Source: Bombyx mori (taxonomy: Eukaryota; Arthropoda; Insecta; Lepidoptera; Bombycidae). From it: a DNA stretch of 64,000 nt. Location: positions 9,585,001-9,649,000 of the forward strand of contig NC_085119.1 of assembly GCF_030269925.1 (NCBI RefSeq), read 5' to 3'. Position 1 is the stretch's first letter. Each line of letters opens with the position of its first letter. Shown piece after piece: positions 25,106-35,903 of this stretch. The notes below the pieces were generated by a model. That model did no database searches, was not told the origin of the DNA, and worked only from the letters and a program-made list of their open reading frames with translations. The position numbers and the translations under genes are program-made.

Positions 25106-25871
25106 AATTCTAGACCTCCTCAAGATACTGCAGTTACTGAACTGTTGAATAGTAGTCATTCTTCCAACGCAACTGAGCATTTTTTGTTTTATATTGCTGT
25201 GGACCCTATTGCTATATAGTCTACCTGCAATTAAGAGGTTAAGGAAGACTACCAGACACCCAAACGTGAAACGCACTGGTTCAGCAGTTATTTTTAAGGT
25301 CAAAATCTCAAGTGTATTCTCTAACTGTTGGGATCTACAAAAAAAAAATTAATCAAATTTGATTCATCAAAAAACCATTTAAAGTGATGCGTAAATTTAT
25401 ATTTTAGATTTTTTTAATAAATAAATAAATCAAAGATTTCACTTATCTTCTGTTTCTCTTAAAACGGTGAGCTGTTCACGGGGAACAAACAAGTTATTTT
25501 TTACAATTTGTATAGGTAGTCTGACGGTTTATTCATCTATTGAAATGCGAGTGCTGCTTAACTTTTTACGACGGTACACCTTTGAAATTGAATAACTGAA
25601 TATACAAAGATTAGCGGCTTTAGACTGTATTACATTTTTATTCATTCGGACCGATGATAGCGGGTATTGTTGAAATTTTAACATAAAAAGCGTATCTAAC
25701 GCAATTCTATGAAGACTCGTTCGTGTTATTATTAATATTTTTTTTTGTTTCATTTCAGTAGCCGTCTCTATGATGTGAGATTTAGGATAACAGATGTGAA
25801 TGAAACTGTAATTTTAAACTGTTTTATTCTACTTACTCTTCAAATGATATATGTTTTTTTTAAAGAGACAA
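25106..25871. other. Unannotated stretch
   Basis: No exon, RNA gene or repeat recognised. The open frames at 25043-25303 and 25529-25753 show no domain. Confidence 0.4.
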
Positions 25872-25975
25872 AAAGTTTATGCTCTTCTTCTTGCTTCGGT
25901 TTCCTCAATACTGAGGATCGCGACCACCTCCTCGCAACAAGAGTCCATTACGGACCACTCTACGCTATTTGCCTC
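25872..25975 (-). pseudogene. LINE 3' fragment (same family as 38546-38760)
   Basis: The block with TTTCCTCAATACTGAGGATC and GCGACCACCTCCTCGC is the counterpart of TTTCCTCATTACTGAGGGTC in the longer antisense fragment at 38.55 kb. The hairpin-like CCTCA-NTAC-TGAGG is shared. Only the end of the ORF and start of the 3' UTR can be traced. Confidence 0.45.
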
Positions 25976-26997
25976 TATCTGCCTCTATCTATATTATGCT
26001 CATGCTATGCTATTACTTAAACAAAATCGTATCCTTATTTGTTAAGTGTGATTAGATTTAGGAGCACTAAGACCGTGTTCTAATTCAATAAGCCCCACGG
26101 AACCTCCTAATGGACGTTGCACCTCTGTTTCATAGAAACACTATCCAAACGTTCGGTTGTTTGATGAAATTATAGACGTCAGAATTAATAGAGCAGACTA
26201 TTGAAGAAACGTAAATATTAGTAGAGGCATATCCACGATTTTATCGTAGCAAATTATAATTAATTCCAAAATAATTATTATAGACATCTATTTTAATATT
26301 AGATTGAATTAAATAATTAAGTGTTAGTCTAGAGGTCGAGGTGGCTCAAAGAAAAAGACAAAAGACACGCGAATCCGTGCAAATGCGTGATTTTTTGCAT
26401 TAAGCAGATCTAGATTTTATGCTTGTGATGTGGTGAAATTTAATATTATGTACTAGCATTTTAACACGATACAAGAATTTAATTATTTTCAGTTGAAAAT
26501 TTATCCAAGTTTTATCATACAGTACAATACCGCTTAAAGTATGTAATGAAAGAATTATATATCCAAAGTATATAGTACACAGTACAAAGTATATAAGTGA
26601 GTGTATATAAAGTAATATAAATGTACGCAGACTACTTGTAAAATTTACTTGAAAAAGTAATGATTACTTATTTAAACATAATCTTTATAAATATATATCG
26701 CTAAAGGAAAATTGAGTTGCTATAAGGCTTTTACTCTTCAACCTTTCAGTAATCAGATGAGAAAATAGAATTTCACATTAGAAAATATACCAACGACATT
26801 GAAAGCTCGGAAGCCTGATTGCAAATATGATTACGGTGACTACATTCATAAATGTTCGCGTAATTTAACATGAAAGCCATGTACTGCGACGTCGCATCTA
26901 TTGACCCACTTCCACTGGCAGTATATGCGATACGATGCAATGTAAATTGTAGGTAAAAAGAAAACGTTGTGTTATATCGGACATATTCTCCATAGAC
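25976..26997. other. AT-rich DNA, nothing recognised
   Basis: No exon, RNA gene or repeat seen before the LINE tail. Confidence 0.4.
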
Positions 26998-27124
26998 AGC
27001 GGTAGGCAGCGGCTTGGCTCTGCTCCTGGCATTGCTGAAGTCCATGGGCGACGGTAACCACTTACCATCAGGTGGGCCGTATGCTCGTCTGCCTAAAAAG
27101 GCAATAAATTAAAAAAAAAAAAAA
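26998..27124 (+). mobile_element. LINE 3' tail, extremely truncated
   Basis: This copy starts AGCGGTAGGCAGCGGCTTGG, continues GTCCATGGGCGACGGTAACC and ACCATCAGGTGGGCCGTATG, and ends GGCAATAAATT plus a 14-base A-run. It equals the last roughly 110 bp of the LINE at 44558-48227. Its 5' boundary falls at nearly the same base as the copy at 35789. The antisense open frame over 26773-27045 is not a gene. Confidence 0.8.
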
Positions 27125-28391
27125 GACACCATTACATGAATGCTTCTTGGTATGTTGATTGATTGATTGAAAATTGTACAAAAAGATTGAACAAAGGCGA
27201 ACTTAACGCCACGCATGCATTCTCTTCCAGTTAACCTTCGTTGATGAAGTGAAAGGTTCAAGAAGTGCGTAGCTGTGATGAAGTTAATACATGGCGATAA
27301 TTTAAAGAATTATAGTAGACATGAGTAAAAGTAAACACTAGGTTATAGTTACATTGCCAAAATAAATACATAGATACATACCTACACATACATAATAATC
27401 AGGCTTTCTATGCTTTGAGAAAAACATCATGTACTTTCTTATGTACGTACTTATGTTCAGATATGAGATAAAAAATATCAGTAAGAACGAAATTTTTAGC
27501 AGTTTTGAAGAAAGCTCCGAGAATATTTCCGACAACTAAAAGCACATAAAAAAATCACAACTTATCTACAGCCTTTGATAAATATGAGACTTAGGAACTG
27601 AATATACCATATTTCAGCACTAATAATTTCATCGTAAGAAGGTTAGCCGTTCCATCGTTTTTGTAGGATTATCATTAGATCTGAAGGCGCATACCCGGCT
27701 GAGTTGAGGTCGTGCGGTGACACACAACAATCACGGACGACAGTTATGCAGCGTCATGGTCTTCAATAGAAATGCCCCGATTTACGTTCCTCTATCAATT
27801 TTTTTCAACCTTGTTTTTGTCAAGCCAGCGATAGAGCCAGTGTCGCAAGATAGCATCGAATACCCGGGCTGTGTTTAATTCAAAAAAAATCGATTTTTTA
27901 ATTTATCGTAAATCGATTATCCCATAAATGAATGGGTTTCAAATGAACAACTCAACCGAGTTACGCGATCATCATCGATACGAGTAATATAAATGCGACT
28001 AATCTATTAAACTAAATCACGCAAAATCTCCGAACGGGGTAGAATGAAATTTCGCACAAAGGTAATTTACAAACTGGATTAACCCATAGGATTTTTTAAT
28101 AATAAACATTAAACTTGGCAACGTTCTGCTGTAATAAATACGGCGGTGTATTCGTTAGTTCGTGATTTTACGTACCAACGAATCTACAATTCGACTAGTA
28201 ATTTATTGACCAGAGATTGATACGGGCAGCACTTTACCGCGGGGATCGTTTATATTGTGTAATACTTTCTGTATTACAGTTTTAACGCAGGTTTATCTAA
28301 GAATGTCTTATTTCAAATGTAACTATAAAATTTGTTAATGCAACTCCGGAACTAGGTATGATTGTTTTTAAAGTTAGCCTGTACATCAAAA
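27125..28391. other. Unannotated stretch
   Basis: No exon, RNA gene or repeat recognised. The antisense frame 27338-27535 is hydrophobic but has no other support. Confidence 0.4.
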
Positions 28392-28633
28392 TCTCTATAT
28401 ATAAAAATAAATTGCTGTTCGTTAGTCTCGCTAAAACTCGAGAACGGCTGGACCGATTTGGCTAATTTGAATTGAATTATTCGTGGAAGTCCCTGGAAGA
28501 TTTAAAAGGTGAGAAAATATAAAAAAGCTCGGAATTATATAAAAACAAACAATTTTGTTTTTCCTTTGATGTGTCCCCTTGATGTGTCCTTTATTTATAG
28601 ATTAAGGCACTACGAAGTCTACGGGTCAGCTAG
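28392..28633 (+). mobile_element. Non-autonomous Helitron (242 bp)
   Basis: Starts TCTCTATATATAAAAATAAA after an A (28391) and ends ACGGGTCAGCTAG before a T (28634). It is homologous to 55078-55340 along most of its length: CTAAAACTCGAGAACGGCTG, CCGATTTGGCTAATTT, TTATTCGTGGAAGTCC and AAGGCACTACGAAGTC. It has two small internal deletions relative to that copy near the CCTTTGATGTGTCCC stretch. No coding capacity. Confidence 0.75.
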
Positions 28634-29311
28634 TCAACAATAATAAAGTCAATCCGAATACGACTAAATTTCATATGAGACCCTTAATTAAGACCGACCA
28701 GTTTCTGAAGCTGAGGTGTCGTTAGATACCTAAAGAAACGTCGAATTTAAATGTCTTCGACAAAAATTAAACGCAATGGCAGCCCGAGATCAAAGCGATA
28801 GCGCCATTTCAACTTTTTTGTGGAACCAATACCTACTCTTCATTTCCTTTTTAATACGGATTCAATATTGCGATAAGAACATCGGAAGACTTTCACAGAA
28901 ATCAATCTTCAATTTATTGAACGTGTTTATTTCCTTGTCATCTACAGACGCAGGTACCCTCAAGTAACGTAATTTGAATAGATTAACATCTCAAATAATA
29001 CTTTCGTGAATCACAAAGCAGGACCAGTCAGTCGAACAGTTATCATAGATTGAAACGAAAACAATACCGGCACGGTTGTTTTACTAGTCACTCGAAGGGG
29101 AGTCGTTTGTATGCGTAATGGAAGATCAAATTTCGTATTTGTTCGTAGGGTCGTTAGCAGCACCTTCGCGCTTGTTTATAAAGAAAACAAAACCCCTTTG
29201 CGCGTTGCGGGTCGCGTTCTGTAACGCACAAGGAAACCTTACTGATACTATTCAATAACTCCCGTCGTTATTTTCTATGTATAACACGTATTATAACTTA
29301 AAAAAAGATGT
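28634..29311. other. Unannotated stretch
   Basis: No exon, RNA gene or repeat recognised. The open frame 28776-28967 has no domain. Confidence 0.4.
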
Positions 29312-29682
29312 GTGGTGTCGTGGGACACCGGATAGGAACGAAGTTCCTTATTATAAAAATATTAATTTTAAGTTCTATTCGAGGTATAAAGAAAATAAAA
29401 CTGGAGTTTTCGCAACAACCCATCGTCATTCGGTAACGTACGAACTTATTGTGGTACACTTCATTAACGGTTGTTTGCATAAGAGTTAGTGTATTGCGCA
29501 AACGAACGCTCTGAGATCGTGGTCAATGAATGATAAAAAAATATGTTATTTTTTGTACGTTATTACAAAGTTAAGTCGTACACTGTGTGCATTACTAATA
29601 AAAATCTTACGTTACGGACGTTTTTTCTCCGTTAGGGTACCCCTCCGCATCGTACCATAAGGAACTTCGTTTCAAAAAAAAA
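29312..29682 (+). repeat. Hairpin-bearing repeat (uninterrupted relative of 44378-48429)
   Basis: The left end carries two back-to-back hairpins: GGTGTC-GTGG-GACACC (29314-29329) and GGAAC-GAA-GTTCC (29335-29347). The right end has CCATAAGGAACTTCGTT before an A-run, giving an imperfect terminal inverted repeat with the second hairpin. The left 87 bp and the right 150 bp recur at 44378-44464 and 48236-48429. The middle (about 29399-29531) has no counterpart there. It resembles a MITE-like or retroposon unit of about 370 bp. Family unknown to me. Confidence 0.55.
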
Positions 29683-30469
29683 CATTCACAAAATGCATGC
29701 AATATAGTTGAATTTTAAATTTAACCTTAATAAATTTAAGAAAAACTAAAACGTTACAATTTTTCAAAAGGTATTGAATATTTAATTTCACGCAGCACTT
29801 ACACCGAATGCGCGCAAAGTATTCGTGTTTATGGACTTTTTACGTTGTACATAGATTGTCTGGTAGATACGAGATACCTTAAACCCGATGGAGCGTGAAT
29901 TAAAGTCACGCGCCAAGGACTATGGTACCCACATGTCGCTTCTAACGCAGCATTTTGGGTCGTTCAAGCTCAAGCTTCATGTTTCTATGTCAATGATACA
30001 AAAAAATGTCGTCATGGTAAAAATTACGATATATAACAACATAAATAATATGTTTTAAAATATAAGCGGTGTTCCAAAGGGCTATAATATGCAAAAGGCA
30101 CGAATATTGGCATTGATTTTTGAATAAATAAAATCATCCATAAATAGTAGTTAAAATTAGTTTTTAAGCATCTGAATATAATAAATTGTTTATTGTTTAT
30201 TTCTTTTATTTATTTATCCAATTCACTAAATTTGAGACAATTAAAAAGGCTTAAGTAGGTTCATCTTTGTTTTAACCAGAAATCCATCCCACCTTAAAAT
30301 TCTTGTCAAATCGTTAGCTCTCAAACATTTTTTCAATGTTTAAACTATCTACTATTTAAAGTTGAATGGCTTTTTGAATCGATTTTATTATTTTGAGTTC
30401 ACACTTCCTAACTTATCGATAAGGCTTATTTAGATAACAGATTCAATGTTTGCAATATGTGTAGTGTTA
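29683..30469. other. AT-rich DNA, nothing recognised
   Basis: Contains a short TTTATTTATTTAT stretch near 30205. No exon, RNA gene or repeat seen. Confidence 0.4.
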
Positions 30470-31220
30470 AAGTGTTGTTGGAAGGTGCATACGCGATGTC
30501 AAGATCACGTCCGTTGTCGTCGTAACATCGCGGCGCCGCGGGTGACACGCGCACCCCTCCGCACCGCCCCGCTCCTCACTCTTCACCCCCGTCGTCGTCA
30601 TCCTCTTACCCTCAACCCTCGTACCACGCATGCTCCAATTATAATCTGTTTAGGGATGTCTATTGTCGATTAACTTCTTTATTTTTACTTGGACTTTAAA
30701 AATGAATCATTTCCTGAAATTATGTGAAACATCTTAAACTTTTGCCTCGGAATGTAAAAGAAAAGTAATAAAAGTATCTGTTGCAAAATTCGTTTCTAGT
30801 GAAAGTATTACTTTACCAAAGTGAATCCAAACTTGCACGTATGTTGAAACAACTGACAGGGTTAAGCACGATATTCAGTAGCGGATAACTCGATATAAGC
30901 TCCACAGAAGACAGGGCGGCATTATCTGGTGGAATAGAATGCGCGCGCAGAAGCGTCGCGCGGAGGGCATCAAATCGCCTGCGGAGGGCGTTCGGACTGC
31001 GCGCATTCTCGTTGTCTCTCGCGCGGTCACTTGTCACAACACCTCCGACAACGGCCAGAGGTGCGTTCGCTGCTCGGTTTTAGTTTAAATGTGCGGTCAC
31101 TGACCGATACTATATTATAAGATGAAGCGCGATTGACCTCTGCTCTATAAGTGCGTGTACCGATCTGACTAAAGGCCCGAGCCCCACGATAATCGCTTAA
31201 CATTCCACAATCCACATGCA
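30470..31220. promoter_or_regulatory. CpG-rich island, candidate promoter or non-coding exon region
   Basis: This is the strongest CpG-rich block in the left 40 kb: ATCGCGGCGCCGCGGGTGAC near 30521, and GCGCGCAGAAGCGTCGCGCG near 30943. An inverted repeat GAATGCGCGC (30937-30946) / GCGCGCATTC (30999-31008) encloses two copies of GCGGAGGGC. A palindrome GGTCACTGACC sits at 31095-31105. No transcript evidence is visible. The antisense frames 30813-31037 and 31027-31221 have no domain. It could serve the + strand gene starting at 40.9 kb or another gene. Confidence 0.3.
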
Positions 31221-33142
31221 TCTGCAGGTATCCTCAGCCCTCGGTAGCGTGATATCATTTAATATTATTGTAATTGGAGCAATAACCGACTGTTCGGTGT
31301 CCGAATTCAATTGTTATGGTGTTTTTTGTTTTGTTTAAAATGTGTCATGAAAGCGCCACTACACAAGTTGTCGTGATAAGTGATTTAAAAAAAAAACGCC
31401 TGTCCATCATCTACATGAAAAGAGCCTTGAATCTTCTGTAAGCAAATTTAGAGATAGCTAAAACCAAATCCATTAGTTTTTCTTTTTTTTTCGACAATTA
31501 AGATATAGCTTTACTATTATTACGCTTAAGTTTTTCAAATTGCAAATAAGTTAAAAACGCAGTACTTTTTTCTAGTACAAACAATAGTATTACGCTTGAT
31601 ACGTACAGTATAATATGTGTGATTTGTTTTTTAAAAGCCTCAGTCCCTTCATCTATGTTATTTATGACGGTGACTAAATAGAAACGGCGTCCTTGGAACC
31701 CTCGAAATTTATTTCAACCCTACATATAAAATAACATCAGTCGTAACTAAATTTACTAGTTGGCTATTATTGCAATAATTTAAAGAAAATGTTAATAATA
31801 TACAACACAGTTTAAAACGTACATATAATGTATTTTAAGTCTGATCTGATCTGATTTTCGCGTCTGATAATGGCCCAACTATGAGATATATGCTCAGGAG
31901 GGATGACTTTTTATCAGAATGATGATCCGTGTGCTCGCTTACTTATTACGTTAATAAAATTTAAATATAAAAGATACAGAAAAAAATGTTCCGTCTAAAT
32001 GCTTGGCACTCTCACTATTCGCGGCAGAGTATCGAAAATTTATGCAGAATTTGACCCGTGCGAAACGTAATGGAAGAACATTAGCATATCTGAAACAGTA
32101 CATTTGAAAGGGAGGAGATTAGTACTAACCAAAGCGTAAACGTTAACAGATTGTATTTGATAATATAAACGAAAACATTGCTGCGTAAATGACAAACAAA
32201 TTTCTCAATGAATATGTGTACGTTTTAATGATGCAAGCAGCTTTTGGGAACAAATCCACATTATACTAATACCGCTCGATGTAAATGGATGTTATTATGA
32301 GTTTACGCTCCACTCATAAGTCGATATTAAGCAAAGGATTAATTCTCCGAAATAGACACGCGTTACGCCTTTTGATGTTAACTCCAGCCGATTTGTACGA
32401 GCCGTTTGTTTTGTAATTATCTGCTTATCTTAACGTAATTACACTTTGTGGTAAATTTACTTTCAATATTCCATTATAGCTGTGTTTCGTGTGTATTCAT
32501 TATGAAGCTATTACCATTAACTGCAATATAAAGTATAAATTGCGGAAGCCATTTGCTTAAATCAAATGCCTCTTCAAATAATTCAGGTTAGCAAATGGCT
32601 TACAACTTAGGATATAGTTATATCACTTCGAAATCGTATCGTAAATACTAGGCATTGTTCATCAATTTGTTATTTACGTTAAAACAACTAAAATCTTCAA
32701 TAGAGACATGGAACTTTAGCACTTCACACATATTCATTTCAATTTAAATAATAATAAAACTAGTAAAGCCGGTATAGTTGTGTAGATATGAACGGAAACT
32801 TGAACCGGGGCTCGGACATCAATTAGGTTCGACTTGTTCTCGCAATTATGTGCTCAAACTAAATTGCTTGAAGATTCGTTCGTCGTTAATGGTTCAACTA
32901 AGTTTGATCATGACACATGACCGAGGTCGCTGAATGTTCACACGGTGCACACGACTACCTTAGCGCCGTAATACAGTTATACAATTATTTTGTAATTAAA
33001 TAAAATAAAAAGTGATCAGTGTGATCGCCGAGAAAATTGCCCACGGTAGTTTTGATGTGAAAATGCTATTCATTGATTTAATTTTTTATTTATTAAGTAC
33101 GTTTAAAGAATGTGAACAAACGTGCCATATATAGGGTAGGTA
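31221..33142. other. Unannotated stretch with one notable inverted repeat
   Basis: AT-rich. An inverted repeat AAGCCATTTGCT (32546-32557) / AGCAAATGGCTT (32590-32601) with a 32-nt spacer could fold as a short stem-loop. No exon or mobile element recognised. Confidence 0.4.
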
Positions 33143-33328
33143 CCTGGTAGGACCTCTTGTGAGTCCGCGCGGGTAGGTACCACCACCCTGCCTATTTCTG
33201 CCGTGAAGCAGTAATGCGTTTCGGTTTGAAGGGTGGCGCATTTACGTTGTAGATGTCTATTGGCTCCAGTAACCACTTAACACCAGGTGGGCTGTGAGCT
33301 CGTCCACCGATCGAAGCAATAAAAAAAA
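33143..33328 (+). mobile_element. Tail-family retroposon with an internal deletion
   Basis: Begins CTGGTAGGACCTCTTGTGAG and ends CGAAGCAATAAAAAAAA. Compared with the copy 540 bp downstream (33868), about 55 bp are missing between two GGGTGG motifs, leaving one at 33231-33236. The rest is close to the intact copy. Confidence 0.85.
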
Positions 33329-33867
33329 TGTTGAGCGGGAACCATCACTCGTGGTGATCAGTAATGCCCAAGATAAGTCGAAATCGCTGCCAACCACTAG
33401 CCGTTTTCACTTTAGTGACTAAAATTTTCCAATGACAAAGATATATATGAGGCATTGTATCATAATTTTGTTGAATCACCGTCTATTTTTCATGTCAGAT
33501 GTCGTCGTGGCTTTGATCGGTGACACCTCACGTGTCACAAATGTTACGACACGCACATAATATCGTTGCTGGCTAAGACCTAATGCGAGCATGACCGACA
33601 AGAGGACAATTTCCGGTCCGACCCCACCTTACCGTCATTACTCGCCAGAAACAATTCCCTTAGCATTAATGATGTCGCAATGCTTCGTTCAATATAAATT
33701 ACTGTTGTTCACATTTCTATGATTTAAGTACAACCATTGCAGGATACACTACAGTACTTTTAAGTTCTCACAAATGGTTAAATTTTAGATGCTATAATAA
33801 CGAAATGAAGTTTAATGATTTGCCTATACACGATAAGTGACGTGACGTTTAGCGATAGGTACCTTTT
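33329..33867. other. Spacer between two retroposon tails
   Basis: No exon, RNA gene or repeat recognised in this stretch. Confidence 0.4.
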
Positions 33868-34112
33868 ACTGGTGGTAGGACCTCTTGTGAGTCCGCGCGG
33901 GTGGGTACCACCACCCCGCCTAATTTATGCCGTGAAGCAGTAATGCGTTTCGATTTGAAGGGTGGGGCAGCCGTTGTAACTATACTTGAGACCTTAGAAC
34001 TTATATCTCAAGGTGGGTGGCGCATTTACGTTGTAGATGTCTATGGGCTCCAGTAACCACTTAACACCAGGTGGGCTGTGAGCTCGTCCACACATCTAAG
34101 CAATAAAAAAAA
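33868..34112 (+). mobile_element. Tail-family retroposon, well preserved reference copy
   Basis: About 245 bp from ACTGGTGGTAGGACCTC to AAGCAATAAAAAAAA. In order it contains GAGTCCGCGCGGGTGGGTAC, GCCGTGAAGCAGTAATGCG, GGGCAGCCGTTGTAACTA, ATATCTCAAGGTGGGTGGCG, GATGTCTATGGGCTCCAG and ACCACTTAACACCAGGTGGG. Its last 50 bp resemble the end of the long LINE (AACCACT..ACCA.CAGGTGGGC.GT..GCTCGTC.), so the two may share the 3' signal for reverse transcription. Confidence 0.85.
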
Positions 34113-34492
34113 GGTAAAAGATTGGCTTGAGCCACGGCGACCACTTAAAATCGAATGGTCATAAACTTATTTGCTTTCAACGGCAATAAAAAGCCATAAT
34201 ATTAGTACAAACATGTATATTCTTTAAAAACAGGATTTACTTTCGTAGTGCCAAAATGTGTTTTTAATAAAAAGCTACCAATTATAATTTAAAATGCTGA
34301 ATTAACTTGACGCCATTTGAATTTATTTACTTCGACTTTGTAACAGTTCTAAATTCATTTCGTTCCGTAAATTAAATTAATAATTTTAAGACAGTAATAA
34401 ATTCTTGCCACAATAAAATATAAAACATTAATTGATAACTATTAAAATGATAAATATAACACGATGATAAATATAACATAATATTGATAAAT

Positions 34493-34545
34493 TTGATGAT
34501 CACTTTGTTGGTGCAACTTAATAAATAAATAAATAAATAAATAAA
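34493..34545 (+). repeat. Retroposon 3' end with (TAAA)n tail
   Basis: TTGATGATCACTTTGTTGGT and GCAACTTAATAAATAAATAA, with a run of TAAA units, match the antisense block at 19189-19230. The stretch to its left (34113-34492) is AT-rich and otherwise featureless. Confidence 0.55.
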
Positions 34546-34759
34546 TTTAACACGGCTTGATTGCAACTTTTCTTGCATCTCCCATCAGCCCATCAGCTTT
34601 AATCAAATGTCTGTATCTCTCTGTTTTTTCAGTTTGAGTTTGTTTACACCTCCTTGTAACGTATCAGATTGGTTACTAAGTAGCTTCCCGCAAAACTGGT
34701 TTAATAAAAGCACTGAAGACAGCCAAAAGTTTTTGATTTTAATATTTGATTTGGTTTCT

Positions 34760-34840
34760 GCTGTTTGAGCCCCGTCAACTCGCCTACACGTTAGGTGATA
34801 TTATAACCCCTCGAAGCTACCAGCAAAAGTAGAAAAAAAA
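34760..34840 (+). mobile_element. Bm1-type SINE 3' fragment
   Basis: TTTGAGCCCCGTCAACTCGC, TACACGTTAGG and CTCGAAGCTACCAGC before an A-run follow the end of the family (GTTTGAGCCCCGTGAGCTCAC...CTCAAGGCTATCAGCTTAGGTAGG). About 80 bp remain and substitutions are many. Confidence 0.55.
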
Positions 34841-35483
34841 GCTATCATATAAAAACTTTCACTGAAATTAGGGGTGTTATTTTTAAATATTCTATTAGGT
34901 CGATTATAACCGACAAACTGTTTTTAATTTTTAAGCGTTGAAGTCACAAGTGCTGACAGATCCTAGTCCAACGACAAATTAACAAAAAAAAACTCATGGA
35001 ACGGCGAGAGTAAGAAAAAAAACAAAATGTGACGAAAGTTTTTTATCTTCAGTTGTTTTACCGACAACGCGTACTTTGTAAGTCGAGTTACCTTTATGTC
35101 ATGTATAATAATGAAATTGTCGTTTTGGAATAAATGTGTGAACGTCATCAAATGACGAACTTGAAAATGTTCACAGGTGGCTAGAGCCGATCAAACCAAC
35201 ATTATATTTTTCCTTAATTTTGTCACCTCGGCTTAAAATCAAGATCAGAAATATTATCTCAATTTTTAGTTCGGCCCGTTTTAGAAAGCTTGTTCATTTA
35301 ATTCATAATTAATACTCTCGTAAATAAATTAATCAAGGCGTTTTGTTAAGAAACTAAATTTTTACATTAAATTTCAGAATTCACCATTTCACTTGTGCTG
35401 AGACCCACTGCGGCAACTAAAAAATCTTACGTAGAGGAATAGGATAGTAATTCCAATACCATTAAAACTCCGAACTTACAGAC
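34841..35483. other. Unannotated stretch
   Basis: AT-rich DNA with no recognised exon, RNA gene or repeat. Confidence 0.4.
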
Positions 35484-35575
35484 TTAGGTGGGCGGCATTC
35501 ACTTTAATGCCTTTTTGTTTTTCGATAAATGGTTCACAACAAAACGCACGTGAGTCCGTCTGCCCATCGAAGAAT
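35484..35575 (+). repeat. Diverged tail-family fragment
   Basis: ACTTAGGTGGGCGGCATTCA, then AAATGGTTCACAACAAAACG and GTGAGTCCGTCTGCCCATCG follow the family tail order with many changes. It looks like an old, unresolved copy. Confidence 0.35.
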
Positions 35576-35788
35576 GCTCTCACGGTGATACCTAACTGAT
35601 GATATAATAGTAGCAAATGACGTAATTAACCTTTATAAAAAAAGGCTTAAAACGTGCGGGACTTGGGATTTTATTGATCATGCGTAATTATCAAACGAGA
35701 ACGTGACAAGTTCTGCGGCTCAGCTAGGTTCCGTGGTTCCGACCATATCACTAAATGACAGTATGTAGTTCTTAAAGATACGATTTTC

Positions 35789-35903
35789 GGTAGGCAGCGG
35801 CTTGGCTCTGCCACTGGCATTGCTGAAGTCCATGGGCGACGGTAACCACTCACCATCAGGTGGGCCGTGTGCTCGTCTGCTTACAAGGGCGATAAAAAAA
35901 AAA
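35789..35903 (+). mobile_element. LINE 3' tail, extremely truncated
   Basis: Starts GGTAGGCAGCGGCTTGG and ends GGGCGATAAAAAAAAAA. About 115 bp match the end of the LINE at 44558-48227. The 5' boundary coincides with that of the copy at 26998-27124, though the sequences to the left of the two differ. Confidence 0.8.

Noticed and set aside
30813..31037. Antisense host exon rich in Arg and Ala
   Set aside because: No domain, start or splice evidence; the open frame follows from CpG-rich composition.
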